This document shows positions 38,099-47,657 of a stretch of 57,993 nucleotides of DNA, one piece after another. The stretch covers positions 1-57,993 of the forward strand of contig PGZF01000008.1 in assembly GCA_002840125.1 (NCBI GenBank), given 5' to 3'. Position 1 is the stretch's first letter. Each line of letters begins with the position of its first letter. A program made the translations under genes and the position numbers. Under the pieces are notes generated by a model. That model was not told the DNA's origin. It searched no databases and was given only the letters and a program-made list of their open reading frames with translations. This DNA is from Gammaproteobacteria bacterium HGW-Gammaproteobacteria-15. Lineage in GTDB: Bacteria; Pseudomonadota; Gammaproteobacteria; Enterobacterales; Alteromonadaceae.

Positions 38099-38208
38099 CC
38101 ACTAACAGCCTTAAACCCGCCGTTTGTCTTACGCTTAGATGACAGGCTGCTGCCTTATGCTAGTATCTTCCCCGGTATCATACTAATAACAACCAGGGAG
38201 TTTCACCG

Positions 38209-40233
38209 ATGAGAAAACTGCACCTTATGCTGGTGCTGTGCCTGCTGCCATTTATGGCGTTGGCACAGGACGACAACAGCCTGAGCGTAGAGCGCCTGTG
38301 GCAACTGCAGCGCATAGGCTCGCCCGTAGCATCAAACGATGGCACTTATATTGTTGCGCCGGTAACCAAATATGATGTTAAAGCCGATAAAGGCCAAACC
38401 CAGCTGTGGCTGTTTAGTGCCGATGGCAAGCAGCAAACACCGCTTACCGCCGAAGGCCTGCGTGCCAGCGAAGCCACTTTTTCGCCTGACGGCAAAACCT
38501 TAGCCTTTATCAGCCAGCGTGACAAAGACGACGCCGGGCAAATTTACCTGCTGCCAATGGGTAAACCCGGCGAAGCGCAGCGCTTAACGCAAGTTCCAAC
38601 GGGTGTACATGGTATTAAATGGGTGGGTAAACACCTGTATTTTATCAGCCGTGTCTGGCCGGGTAAAAACTGGGACGAAATGAGCGAACAGCTAAAAGCC
38701 GATAAAGATAAAAAAATGTCGGCCCGGCAGTGGAATGCACTGCCTTACTCGCAGTTTGACCACTGGATAGATGAAAACCGCCAGGCGCATGTATTTCGTA
38801 TTGCTGCCAGTGGTGGTGAGGTGCACGCGGTTACCCAGCCACTGGGTTATGAACTGCCGCGGGCCAGCCAGAGTGCATCCAGCTACGATATTGACAGCAA
38901 AGAACAATATATAGCCTTTACTGCCAACGGCTGGGATAACCAGGTAGATGCCAAAATTGATATTTTTCTGGCCCGTATTGGTGGCGACAGCGCACAAAAC
39001 CTGACTACCGATAACCAGGCGCCGGATGCTAACCCCAGTTTCAGCCCGGACGGTAAAAGCCTGGCCTTTACCCGCCAGCGTATTCATGGCTTTTATGCCG
39101 ATACCGCCAAACTGACTATTTATGATCTGGCCAACAAAACCAGCCGTGAGTTAGCCGGCAACTGGGACCGTTCAGTCAGTAATTTTGTCTGGACAGCCGA
39201 CAGCCGCGGTTTTTACAGCAGTATCGACGATGCTGCTACCCAGCGCCTGTACCATATAGACGCTAAAAGCGGTAAAACCCGCGCCATTACCCAGGCTACC
39301 AGCTTTGGCCAGCCGGTTTTAGCGGGTGGCAATACTCTGGTTACTACCAACGACAGCTTTATGTACCCGGCACGGCTGGTAACGGTAGATGCCCGTAACG
39401 GCAAAACCACCCGGCTGGACAGCTTTAACGACGATATTCTGAGTAACACCGAACTGGGGAGTTATGAGTCGGTAACCTATAAAGGCGCCGAAGGTAAAGA
39501 CATTCAAATGTGGGTGCATTACCCGGCTGGCTTTGATAAAAGCAAAAAATACCCGCTATTTCTACTTATTCACGGCGGGCCACACAACGCTACCGGCGAC
39601 AACTTCAGCTACCGCTGGAATGCGCAGACCTTTGCTTCCTGGGGTTATGTTACTGCCTGGCCGAATTTTCATGGTTCAAGCGGTTTTGGCCAGGACTTTG
39701 CCGATGCGATAAACCCCGATTGGCGCACCAAGCCATTGGCTGATATTCAGGCGGCGACCAAGTGGTTTGAAAACCAAAGCTGGATTGATACCGATCGCAT
39801 GGTGGCCGGTGGTGCCAGCTACGGCGGTTACTTAACCTCAGTGCTGCTGGGTACCAAACACCCGTTTAAAGCCTTGCTTATCCATGCTGCGGTATACAAT
39901 ATGTACTCGCAGATGGCGGCCGATTTTGCGGTGCACTCCACCCGTTTTGGCGGTTACTGGGAAAACCCTGACATCTACAAAAACATATCGCCGCATTACC
40001 ATGCCGATAAATTTAACACGCCAACCTTAGTGATCCACGGCCAGCTAGATTACCGTGTACCGGTAGGCCAGGGTTTTGAGTTGTTCCGCACGCTGCAAAG
40101 CCGTGGCGTAGAATCGCGGATGATTTACTTCCCCGACGAAAACCACTGGATCTTAAAACCAAACAATTCTATTTATTGGTATAACCAGGTAAAAGACTGG
40201 ATGACCAAATTCGCCGAACCCGGCGCACGTTAA
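38209..40233 (+). CDS. Exported S9 family prolyl oligopeptidase-like peptidase
   Basis: The 674-residue protein has a signal peptide (cleavage after ALA before QDDN), an N-terminal WD40-like beta-propeller with TolB-type repeats (ASEATFSPDGKTLAFISQRD, ANPSFSPDGKSLAFTRQR), and a C-terminal alpha/beta hydrolase domain. The catalytic triad is S537 (GGASYGGY), D614 (HGQLDYRVPV) and H646 (DENHWI). These features fit a periplasmic dipeptidyl or acylaminoacyl peptidase. A CAGGGAG Shine-Dalgarno precedes the ATG. Confidence 0.94.
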   Translation: MRKLHLMLVLCLLPFMALAQDDNSLSVERLWQLQRIGSPVASNDGTYIVAPVTKYDVKADKGQTQLWLFSADGKQQTPLTAEGLRASEATFSPDGKTLAFISQRDKDDAGQIYLLPMGKPGEAQRLTQVPTGVHGIKWVGKHLYFISRVWPGKNWDEMSEQLKADKDKKMSARQWNALPYSQFDHWIDENRQAHVFRIAASGGEVHAVTQPLGYELPRASQSASSYDIDSKEQYIAFTANGWDNQVDAKIDIFLARIGGDSAQNLTTDNQAPDANPSFSPDGKSLAFTRQRIHGFYADTAKLTIYDLANKTSRELAGNWDRSVSNFVWTADSRGFYSSIDDAATQRLYHIDAKSGKTRAITQATSFGQPVLAGGNTLVTTNDSFMYPARLVTVDARNGKTTRLDSFNDDILSNTELGSYESVTYKGAEGKDIQMWVHYPAGFDKSKKYPLFLLIHGGPHNATGDNFSYRWNAQTFASWGYVTAWPNFHGSSGFGQDFADAINPDWRTKPLADIQAATKWFENQSWIDTDRMVAGGASYGGYLTSVLLGTKHPFKALLIHAAVYNMYSQMAADFAVHSTRFGGYWENPDIYKNISPHYHADKFNTPTLVIHGQLDYRVPVGQGFELFRTLQSRGVESRMIYFPDENHWILKPNNSIYWYNQVKDWMTKFAEPGAR

Positions 40234-40244
40234 GGCTTAATATC

Positions 40245-40268
40245 ACGGCGCCTGCGGGCGCCGTTTTA
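40245..40268. terminator. Hairpin terminator between convergent genes
   Basis: ACGGCGCC pairs with GGCGCCGT around a TGCG loop, with TTTT on the plus side. It separates the S9 peptidase gene from the convergent DUF2892 gene and may serve both. Confidence 0.7.
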
Positions 40269-40269
40269 C

Positions 40270-40464
40270 TTAAGTGCGGTTAATTTTGCAGGTTTTAATC
40301 CCCAGCAGGCTATACAGCGGGCAAAAGTTAAACAGCCCGGTAAGCAGTGGCACTATACCCAGCCAGCCCCACACACCTATGGTGCCGGTTGCGGCCAGCG
40401 TCATTAATGTCACGCCGGCAATAATGCGCAGCCCCTTGTCAATGCCACCTACGTTTGCTTGCAT
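40270..40464 (-). CDS. DUF2892 (YgaP-like) small membrane protein
   Basis: The 64-residue protein has the DUF2892 pattern: an N-terminal NVGGIDKGLRIIAG, two transmembrane helices (about 14-30 and 32-46), then NFCPLYSLLGIKTC with two cysteines. Such small proteins occur alone or fused to rhodanese domains (YgaP). Function is not known; a link to sulfur or redox chemistry is only suggested by the fused relatives. Confidence 0.85.
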   Translation of the reverse strand: MQANVGGIDKGLRIIAGVTLMTLAATGTIGVWGWLGIVPLLTGLFNFCPLYSLLGIKTCKINRT

Positions 40465-40649
40465 AACTCACCTCATAAATTAGTATATTCTTATTTATGT
40501 TAGCCTGTTTTGGCGGCACAGAGGCAGCTTTATCAGGCTAAAACCTGCGCTGCGTCAATATATGGTGCAATTGGTCAATAGCCTCTGTAGCAAGACAGCA
40601 AAACCGGCTTGTGTTACTTTCTGCTCAGGCTTTTTTGTGGAGAACCGCA

Positions 40650-41267
40650 ATGTCGTCATCCCCTTACCATTATTTTGATAACCAGCGTTTAACGCTGCAA
40701 AGCGGCAACTGTTTGCCGGCGGCGCAATCCTTGCTGCAACTGGCGGGTAATACCCCGCTGCTGGCGCAACTGGCTGCAGAGCCTGGCGCGCAGCAATTAC
40801 TGGATGCCACAGAGCAAGCCTATCAAGCCGGTTATGAGCAGCAGGCCTCTACCGAATTTGAATTACAGGGGCTGGGTTTTGCCGGTATTGGCGATCCACT
40901 GTTGCACATGGATCTGTTGGCGGAGTTTTTACCGGCCTTTAAAGCCAAACGCCATGGCGTGCCGGTAACCATAGTCAGCTATGGCCTGGTGGCACCAAAC
41001 GAGGCGCCGGCGTTATGTCAGCAGCTAATTGAGCTGGAAATAGAAAAGTTAGAAATTTACCTGCCAGCCACTAATCCGCCGGCCTATCAGCAAGCGGTTA
41101 AGCCAAGCCAATTGGGTTTTAGTGAAGTGTGCCAGTTTATTCACACTGCCAGTGAAGCCGGCCTGCAGGTTAGCTGCTTTGCTTATGCCCCGCTAGCGCA
41201 ACAAAGCGAACTGCGCGCCCTGGCGCTGGATTTAGGCGCACGCCAGTTTGTGGTTAAACAACCTTAA
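40650..41267 (+). CDS. Radical-SAM-like barrel protein without the Fe-S cysteine triad
   Basis: The 205-residue protein has FAGIGDPLLHMDLLAEFLPA, which resembles the GxGEPLL strand-helix of radical SAM barrels, followed by VTIVSYGLV and EIEKLEIYLPATNPPAYQQA and SEVCQFIHTASEAGLQVSC, the order seen in TatD-associated and related radical SAM proteins. The N-terminal CxxxCxxC that holds the 4Fe-4S cluster is absent, so it should not be a normal radical SAM enzyme. The ATG at 40650 has GGAG nine bases upstream. Family assignment is by eye; function is unknown. Confidence 0.5.
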   Translation: MSSSPYHYFDNQRLTLQSGNCLPAAQSLLQLAGNTPLLAQLAAEPGAQQLLDATEQAYQAGYEQQASTEFELQGLGFAGIGDPLLHMDLLAEFLPAFKAKRHGVPVTIVSYGLVAPNEAPALCQQLIELEIEKLEIYLPATNPPAYQQAVKPSQLGFSEVCQFIHTASEAGLQVSCFAYAPLAQQSELRALALDLGARQFVVKQP

Positions 41268-41289
41268 GCAGTAAACCGTTGCGCTTCGG

Positions 41290-42084
41290 TTAGCGCCTGT
41301 CGGCAGCCGGTTTCACTCTGGTGTCGTACAACTGCTGCAGTGCTTCGGTTATGGTCATATCGGCGTTTTCACTCAGGTAACGCTCTACCTGCTTGTGCAC
41401 AAAAATCACCGCTTGTTTATGCTGCTTGGCAAAGGCGGCGCACTGCTGCTTAAGTTGCTGGTTAAATTCTTTCTCAGCCGCTTGTTGGTGTATGGTGTTA
41501 ATCGCTTGCTCAAAGCTGTTGCCGTTATCAGCAAAGGCTTCTTTTAACGCGTTTTTCGGTATGCGGTAGGCTTTACTGGCAAAATCCAGCGCGTCGCGAA
41601 AGCTATCAAAGCTTTCGCCAAACACGTCAAAGTGCAGCGGGGCGCTATCGGCTACCAGCTGGTTAATACCACCGGCTTCATAGTCAAAACCAAAAAAGCT
41701 AAGCCGCTCAGTGGTTTCCGCGCCCAGTTTTAAGCCCGCTTCAATACTGTGGCGCAGGCTAAAATCCAGCCCGGCTAACTCATCCACCGTCCACATCTCA
41801 TAAATGCTCAGCGCTTTGGCATACTTTTTAGCCAGTTTGGTTTTGGCAAATTTATGCCGCTCATCCAAAGTGCCGGCCTTGCAGGTTTTTAGCAATTCAT
41901 GGCATTCATTGCAGCTGGGTATTTTTAGAAACTCACTGGCCTCGCGCGTGGCCAGGTAAAACTCCAGATACTGCTGCGGCGGCGCGTAGTCATGCGTAGC
42001 GGCAATACAGCCGCAGTAAAAGCAGGTGTTAAAGTGGTTGCTACGGGTGGGTACCAGCAGGTTGTAATCGGTATCGTTGGCCAT
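41290..42084 (-). CDS. Uncharacterised protein with two CxxC pairs (HNH-like zinc site)
   Basis: The 264-residue protein has CFYCGC near the N-terminus (about 21-26) and CNECHELLKTC about 35 residues later, a spacing like the zinc ribbon of HNH-type nucleases, but no clear HNH catalytic core is visible. The middle and C-terminal parts are alpha-helical and charged, with a Gln/Lys-rich helix near the end. The ATG at 42084 is preferred over an in-frame TTG at 42096. It converges on the radical-SAM-like gene with a 22-base gap. I do not recognise the family. Confidence 0.6.
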   Translation of the reverse strand: MANDTDYNLLVPTRSNHFNTCFYCGCIAATHDYAPPQQYLEFYLATREASEFLKIPSCNECHELLKTCKAGTLDERHKFAKTKLAKKYAKALSIYEMWTVDELAGLDFSLRHSIEAGLKLGAETTERLSFFGFDYEAGGINQLVADSAPLHFDVFGESFDSFRDALDFASKAYRIPKNALKEAFADNGNSFEQAINTIHQQAAEKEFNQQLKQQCAAFAKQHKQAVIFVHKQVERYLSENADMTITEALQQLYDTRVKPAADRR

Positions 42085-42505
42085 AGTAGCGTCCAAAGCT
42101 GAGCATTATAACCAAATCGCTATTTTGTGCCTGGCTTTCGCTGTCTGATGATGGGGAGTCAACTGGCAGTGGCAGATAATCGGGGGTTTTAGCCATTACA
42201 GGTGCTTTGATTATTGCCAGTGATATCCCGGCCCTCTATCGCAACAGTGCAGTTTTGCAAAGAGCCCGCACTGGCGTGCGTGATATTCACAATACCGCTG
42301 TTTCCATCTGTATTGTTTTTTAGCGGTAGCAACGCTGCAGGGTAGGAAAAAAATCCAGTGTTTTTGTAAAAGCTACAGCAGCAAAATAAGGAGATTTTAA
42401 ATATCTTAATAAAAACAATATTGTATGGTTGGTTTGTTTTTTGCTGACATAAAGTTGAATTGTGTTGCAGTTAACAACTAACTCTTAACGACAGGAGCTC
42501 ACAGC
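42085..42505. other. 421-base intergenic region
   Basis: Lies between divergent genes and must hold their promoters. The last 150 bases are AT-rich. I see no RNA gene, terminator or repeat. A 51-codon minus-strand frame (42041-42196) has no Shine-Dalgarno and overlaps the next gene, so it is not called. Confidence 0.5.
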
Positions 42506-42919
42506 ATGTACAGGTATATGAAATCTACATTTATGTTGGTTGCACCAGTGTTGGTGTATCTGAGCATTTATACCATTGGTGTTGTTGTCGGTAATAATGT
42601 TTTTAATTATGTCGCAGTTTACATGGCAGCCTGTTGTGCCATGTTGATGTTGTTTTTTATTACCCGCCACAACGATGATTATAAAAATGCCTTAGCGGCA
42701 GTTGGTTTGGGCGCTTGTGTATTTTTTGCGTCATCTTATATGGTGCAGGCTCTGGACCAGAAATCTTACCCGCGGCCGGTATACTCTGAGGCAACAGCGG
42801 TGTTAGCAAATGCCACTATTCAGCCCTGGTTGGCCAGCCGGCTATCAGATACCAAGTTATCGGACAGTAAGCCGGCGGTAGCACCCGCCCCGGACGACAG
42901 CGAACCGCTTACGCACTAA
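42506..42919 (+). CDS. Small membrane protein, unknown function
   Basis: The 137-residue protein has three hydrophobic segments (about 7-30, 34-52 and 61-78) and a hydrophilic, Ser/Pro/Asp-rich C-terminal tail. AGGAG ten bases before the ATG supports the start. I do not recognise a family. It lies upstream of the efflux operon, but 251 bases and a separate promoter divide them. Confidence 0.65.
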   Translation: MYRYMKSTFMLVAPVLVYLSIYTIGVVVGNNVFNYVAVYMAACCAMLMLFFITRHNDDYKNALAAVGLGACVFFASSYMVQALDQKSYPRPVYSEATAVLANATIQPWLASRLSDTKLSDSKPAVAPAPDDSEPLTH

Positions 42920-43078
42920 TAAGCGCATTAAAGCAGGCGCAACAGTAGCCGGTGCCAAGCCAGCCCGGCGCCACTGCTGCTTTGCTCTGACGAGACTATA
43001 CTGGACATTACTATCCTGAACATTTTTGCTGTTGGTCAGCGTTTTTGCACCGTTGGTCGCGCAGCCATTAGTTCACGC

Positions 43079-43107
43079 TTGATTACATACAAGCCTGTAT
43101 GTATATT
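43079..43107 (+). promoter_or_regulatory. Sigma70 promoter of the acrAB-type efflux operon
   Basis: TTGATT (43079-43084) and TATATT (43102-43107) are separated by exactly 17 bases, four of six and five of six matches to consensus. It is 64 bases upstream of the adaptor start codon. The spacer is filled by the inverted-repeat operator at 43084-43103. Confidence 0.7.
43084..43103. promoter_or_regulatory. AcrR/TetR-type operator
   Basis: A perfect eight-base inverted repeat, TACATACA and TGTATGTA, flanks four bases (AGCC). The half-sites are the same as in the E. coli acrAB operator bound by AcrR, where the spacing is eight. It overlaps the promoter, so the TetR regulator encoded at 47658-48275 is expected to repress there. 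Confidence 0.75.
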
Positions 43108-43170
43108 GCCAGTCTTATTCTGCCTATGCTGTGCACAGCGTGTTGGGGGCAGTGTCTCACAGGAGTTTGT

Positions 43171-44325
43171 ATGCGTGTAAATATGAAGCTGTTAAGTGCA
43201 TCAGTGCTGGCGTTGTTATTGGTTGCCTGTAGTGAGCCGGAGCAAGCTGGGGCCCAGGGTGCTGCGACACCGGAAGTTGAAGTGGTAACACTGCAGCAGT
43301 CGTCTGTAGCGTTAATTACCGAATTGCCGGGCCGTACTACGGATTACCGGCAGGCCGAAATCCGCCCGCAAGTAAATGGGATTTTAAAACAGCGTTTATT
43401 TACCGAAGGCCAGCTGGTTGAGGCAGGCCAGGTACTGTATAAAATTGATGCCGCGCCATACCAGGCGGCACTGGCCAATGCCAAAGCTAACCTTACCAGC
43501 AGCAAAGCGGTGCAGCACAATGCCAAGCTTAAAGCCGACCGTTTTAAAGGTTTGCTCGGTGGCAAAGCGGTAAGCCAGCAGGATTTTGATGATGCCCAGG
43601 CCACATTGATGCAAGCTGATGCTGCGGTTGCCAGCAGTGAAGCTGCAGTGCAAACGGCGCAGATTAACCTGAATTACACCGAAATTACCGCACCGATTGC
43701 CGGCCAGATTGGCCGCTCTGCGGTTACTGAAGGCGCGCTGTTAACGGCAAACCAAACTCAGGTAATGGCGACCATTCGCCAGCTAGACCCGATTTATGTT
43801 GATTTAACCCAATCCAGCAGCGAGTTGTTGCGATTAAAGCGGCAACACAGTGGCGACAATAGCGAAAAAGTCAGCGTAGATTTATTGCTGGATGATGGCA
43901 GTAAATATGCGCATAAAGGCAGCCTGCAGTTTTCTGAAGTGAATGTTGACCCCAGCACCGGCATGGTAACGCTGCGGGCGGTGTTTCCGAATGAAAGTGG
44001 CGACTTACTGCCAGGCATGTTTGTGCGGGCGCGCCTGCACCATGGTAATGACGACAATGCGTTGTTAGTGCCGCAAGCGGCGGTTAGCCGCACGCCAAAA
44101 GGCCAGGCTTCAGTAATGCTGGTAAACAGTGAAAACAAAGTGGAAGCCCGGGTGATTGAAACCGGCCGTACTATTGAGCAAAGCTGGCAGGTGCTGTCGG
44201 GCCTTAAAGCCGGTGAGAAAGTGATTGTGGCAGGCCTGCAAAAAGTGCAGCCGGGCGCCACGGTTAAAGTGGTTACAGCGCAAGCTGCTGCTAAAAAAGA
44301 CGCCGCTAATATTGCTGCGCAGTAA
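43171..44325 (+). CDS. acrA: RND efflux periplasmic adaptor (AcrA/MexA family lipoprotein)
   Basis: The 384-residue membrane-fusion protein has a lipobox (LLVAC) and the AcrA order: beta-barrel strand, lipoyl half-motif (EIRPQVNGILKQRLFTEGQLV), alpha-hairpin (about 85-150), second lipoyl half (NLNYTEITAPIAGQIGRS), then barrel and membrane-proximal domains. It bridges the inner-membrane pump to an outer-membrane channel. The ATG at 43171 has AGGAG six bases upstream; in-frame codons further up reach the operator and are not used. The pump gene follows after 15 bases. Confidence 0.95.
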   Translation: MRVNMKLLSASVLALLLVACSEPEQAGAQGAATPEVEVVTLQQSSVALITELPGRTTDYRQAEIRPQVNGILKQRLFTEGQLVEAGQVLYKIDAAPYQAALANAKANLTSSKAVQHNAKLKADRFKGLLGGKAVSQQDFDDAQATLMQADAAVASSEAAVQTAQINLNYTEITAPIAGQIGRSAVTEGALLTANQTQVMATIRQLDPIYVDLTQSSSELLRLKRQHSGDNSEKVSVDLLLDDGSKYAHKGSLQFSEVNVDPSTGMVTLRAVFPNESGDLLPGMFVRARLHHGNDDNALLVPQAAVSRTPKGQASVMLVNSENKVEARVIETGRTIEQSWQVLSGLKAGEKVIVAGLQKVQPGATVKVVTAQAAAKKDAANIAAQ

Positions 44326-44340
44326 ACCCAGGAGTAGCAG

Positions 44341-47300
44341 ATGGCAAATTTCTTTATTAACAGGCCTATTTTTGCCTGGGTAATTGCAATAGTAATAATG
44401 TTGGCCGGATTGTTGTCGATTAAACAACTGCCGGTAGAACAATACCCGCGTGTAGCGCCACCAGCGATCAGCATTAGTGCTTCATACCGTGGTGCTGCGG
44501 CGCAAACGGCAGAAGATGCGGTAACCCAGGTCATTGAGCAGGCGATGAATGGCCTGGACAACCTGATGTATATGTCGGCCAATACCGATTCATCCGGTAA
44601 TGTCAGCCTGACCCTAACTTTTGAAACCGGTACCGATCCGGATATTGCTCAGGTGCAGGTGCAGAATAAACTGCAGCAGGCGTTACCGTTATTACCGCAG
44701 GAAGTACAGCAAAACGGCGTGCGCGTAGCCAAGTCTAACGGCGGCTTTTTGATGGTGGTGGGCTTTATCTCTGAAGATGGCAGCATGGCGCGCGATGATA
44801 TTGCCGACTATGTGGTAGCCAATGTCAGGGATCCGTTAAGCCGCACACTGGGTGTAGGTAACGTACAGGTGTTTGGTAGCCAGTATGCCATGCGGGTATG
44901 GCTGGATGCTGACAAGCTAAACCAGTATCAGTTAACACCTGCCGATGTCACCTCAGCTATTCAGGTGCAGAATAACCAGGTTACTGCCGGCCAGTTAGGC
45001 GGCGCACCGGCGTTACCGGGCCAGCAGTTTAATGCTGCTATTCTGGCCCAAACCCGGCTGACGTCGGCCGAAGAGTTCGGCCAGATTTTACTGCGTGTTA
45101 ATGCCGATGGTTCAATGGTGAAACTGTCGGACGTAGCCCGTATTGAACTGGGCGGGGAGGATTACTCGGTTATTGCCCGTTATAACGGCATGATGGCTAC
45201 CGGTTTAGCTATTGAACTGGCCACCGGTGCTAATGCACTGGACACCGCCAGTGCTGTAAAAGCCAAGCTAGCTGAGCTGGAGCCTTACTTCCCGGCTGGC
45301 TTATCCACCGTGATCCCTTACGACACCACGCCTTTTGTTGAAGTATCTATCAGCTCGGTTGTGCAAACGCTGATTGAAGCCATTATTCTGGTGTTTTTGG
45401 TGATGTATCTGTTTTTACAGAACTTCCGCGCTACGTTAATTCCTACGCTGGCGGTACCAGTGGTACTGCTGGGTACCTTTGGTGTGATGTCAGCTTTTGG
45501 TTTTACCATTAATACCTTAACCATGTTCGGTATGGTGCTGGCCATCGGCCTGCTGGTAGATGATGCCATTGTGGTGGTGGAAAACGTTGAACGGGTAATG
45601 AGCGAAGAAGGCTTGGGCCCGGTAGAAGCCACACGTAAATCTATGGGCCAAATCACCGGCGCGCTGGTAGGTATCGGCCTGGTGTTGTCGGCAGTATTTG
45701 TACCTATGGCATTCTTTGGTGGTGCAACCGGTGCTATTTATCAGCAGTTCTCCATTACTATCGTTACGGCTATGGCCTTGTCGGTACTGGTGGCATTAAT
45801 TTTCACCCCGGCGCTGTGTGCCACTATGTTAAAGCCGATTAAGGGCGACCATCATGCCAAAGGCGGTTTCTTTGGCTGGTTTAACCGTGGTTTTGACAGC
45901 ACCAACCGTAATTATCAGCGTGGTGTCGCCGGTATGCTGGCGCGGCCGAAGCGGTCGATGCTGGTATATGGCGCTATTGTTGCTGTTATGGCGCTAATGT
46001 TTGTGCGTTTACCCACCTCGTTTTTGCCGGAAGAAGATCAGGGCGTGTTTTTAACCATGATCCAACTGCCTACCGGCGCCAGCCAGGAACGTACCGAAGC
46101 CATTATGGATAAAGTGGCTGAACACTACGGCACTGAAGCCGCGGTGAAATCGGTGTTTACGGTATCGGGTTTCAGCTTTGCCGGCCGGGGCCAGAATATG
46201 GGCCTGGCGTTTGTGCGGTTGGCTGACTGGGGCGATCGTGGCCCGCAAGACAGTGTACAGGCTGTGATCGGCCGCGCCTGGGGCTTTTTTGGCACGGTGA
46301 AAGAGGCGCAGATATTTGCCTTTAACCTGCCACCTATTGCAGAGCTGGGCAGGGCAACGGGTTTCTCGCTGTTTTTGCAAGACCGTGGTGGTGTGGGGCA
46401 TCAGGCATTATTAAATGCGCGTAATCAGTTACTGGGTATGGCGGCACAGCAACAAAACCTGGTAGGTGTGCGGCCAAACGGTATGGAAGACGCGCCGCAG
46501 TTACAAATCGCTGTCGATCAGTTAAAAGCACAGGCACTTGGTGTGTCGCTTAGTGATATCAACCAAACGCTGTCAATTGGTTGGGGTTCAACCTACGTGA
46601 ACGACTTTGTTGACCGCGGCCGGGTGAAAAAGGTGTATGTGCAGGCCGAACCGGAGTTTCGTATGACACCGGAAGATATCAAACGCTGGCATGTGCGTAA
46701 CAGCAGCGGCGATATGGTGAGCTTTGCTTCTTTTGCCAGCAGCGACTGGGTCTATGGCCCACAACGCTTAGAGCGCTATAACGGTGTGTCGGCAATGGAA
46801 ATTCAGGGTGAACCGGCACCGGGCTCCAGCTCGGGTGATGCGATGGCCACGATGGAGCAGCTTATCGGCCAGTTACCTGCCGGTATAGGTTTTGAGTGGA
46901 CAGCAACCTCGTATCAGGAAAAGCTGTCTGGCTCACAGGCCCCGGCGTTGTACGCCTTATCTATTCTGGTGGTGTTTTTGTGTCTGGCGGCGCTGTATGA
47001 AAGCTGGAGTGTACCTTTTGCGGTAATACTGGTTGTGCCGCTGGGTATTGTCGGTGCGCTAACCGCCGCTTATATGCGCGGCCTGGGTAACGACGTGTAC
47101 TTCCAGGTAGGCTTACTGACCACTATGGGGCTGGCATCGAAAAACGCCATCTTAATTGTTGAATTTGCCCGCGAACTGCAACAGCAGGGCAAAGAGCTGG
47201 TTGACGCCATATTAGAAGCGGTGCGCTTACGTTTGCGGCCAATTATTATGACGTCAATGGCATTTTCATTAGGCGTACTGCCGTTGGTGATCAGCAGTGG

Positions 47301-47490
47301 TGCAGGGTCTGCCAGCCGTAATGCCATTGGTACCGGTGTACTGGGCGGCATGATCTCGGCCACAGTACTGGCCGTGTTTCTGGTGCCGGTGTTTTATCTG
47401 GTGATTATGCGTCTGTTTGCAGCAAAGGCTAAAACCACGCTGCGAGATGATGCCGAACAAGATAATGCTGAAGTTGTGAAGCAGTCTTAA
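44341..47490 (+). CDS. acrB: RND efflux pump, AcrB/MexB (HAE1) family
   Basis: The 1049-residue inner-membrane proton antiporter (AcrB of E. coli has 1049) has 12 expected helices and two large periplasmic loops. The proton-relay aspartates D407 and D408 are in [17 protein letters not shown], and the relay Lys is K934 in [14 protein letters not shown]. AcrB-type pumps expel many antibiotics, detergents and bile salts. No TolC-type channel gene is adjacent, so a channel encoded elsewhere is expected. AGGAG precedes the ATG. Confidence 0.96.
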   Translation: MANFFINRPIFAWVIAIVIMLAGLLSIKQLPVEQYPRVAPPAISISASYRGAAAQTAEDAVTQVIEQAMNGLDNLMYMSANTDSSGNVSLTLTFETGTDPDIAQVQVQNKLQQALPLLPQEVQQNGVRVAKSNGGFLMVVGFISEDGSMARDDIADYVVANVRDPLSRTLGVGNVQVFGSQYAMRVWLDADKLNQYQLTPADVTSAIQVQNNQVTAGQLGGAPALPGQQFNAAILAQTRLTSAEEFGQILLRVNADGSMVKLSDVARIELGGEDYSVIARYNGMMATGLAIELATGANALDTASAVKAKLAELEPYFPAGLSTVIPYDTTPFVEVSISSVVQTLIEAIILVFLVMYLFLQNFRATLIPTLAVPVVLLGTFGVMSAFGFTINTLTMFGMVLAIGLLVDDAIVVVENVERVMSEEGLGPVEATRKSMGQITGALVGIGLVLSAVFVPMAFFGGATGAIYQQFSITIVTAMALSVLVALIFTPALCATMLKPIKGDHHAKGGFFGWFNRGFDSTNRNYQRGVAGMLARPKRSMLVYGAIVAVMALMFVRLPTSFLPEEDQGVFLTMIQLPTGASQERTEAIMDKVAEHYGTEAAVKSVFTVSGFSFAGRGQNMGLAFVRLADWGDRGPQDSVQAVIGRAWGFFGTVKEAQIFAFNLPPIAELGRATGFSLFLQDRGGVGHQALLNARNQLLGMAAQQQNLVGVRPNGMEDAPQLQIAVDQLKAQALGVSLSDINQTLSIGWGSTYVNDFVDRGRVKKVYVQAEPEFRMTPEDIKRWHVRNSSGDMVSFASFASSDWVYGPQRLERYNGVSAMEIQGEPAPGSSSGDAMATMEQLIGQLPAGIGFEWTATSYQEKLSGSQAPALYALSILVVFLCLAALYESWSVPFAVILVVPLGIVGALTAAYMRGLGNDVYFQVGLLTTMGLASKNAILIVEFARELQQQGKELVDAILEAVRLRLRPIIMTSMAFSLGVLPLVISSGAGSASRNAIGTGVLGGMISATVLAVFLVPVFYLVIMRLFAAKAKTTLRDDAEQDNAEVVKQS

Positions 47491-47497
47491 GTGAATA

Positions 47498-47573
47498 CAG
47501 GGCAGCAACGCTGCCCTGCTAAGTTTGTACCTTTACCGGCTTTTCGGTCCCACGCTGAACTGCCGGTTTTTTT
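47498..47573 (+). terminator. Tandem hairpins after acrB, likely terminator
   Basis: A perfect CAGGGCAGC/GCTGCCCTG hairpin (47498-47518) without a T run is followed by ACCGGC/GCCGGT (47535-47567) with a 21-base loop and seven T. The second hairpin is the better terminator candidate. Convergent tetR starts its stop codon 85 bases further on. Confidence 0.5.
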
Positions 47574-47657
47574 ATGGCCTTCTTTAAGGTGGCCACCCTC
47601 ATAGTCAACACTGGCGCGACGTTAACAGTATTTGCCGCAATGTTACCTGCAAGAGGC

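Noticed and set aside
42041..42196. 51-codon minus-strand frame before the CxxC protein
   Set aside because: Overlaps the called gene in another frame and has no Shine-Dalgarno.
43794..44582. 262-codon minus-strand frame across acrA/acrB
   Set aside because: Antisense to two well-supported genes with full catalytic motifs; low-complexity Ala/Ser-rich product.
47498..47518. First hairpin after acrB as a stand-alone terminator
   Set aside because: It has no T run; only the second hairpin at 47535 has one, so both are listed as a single region with moderate confidence.
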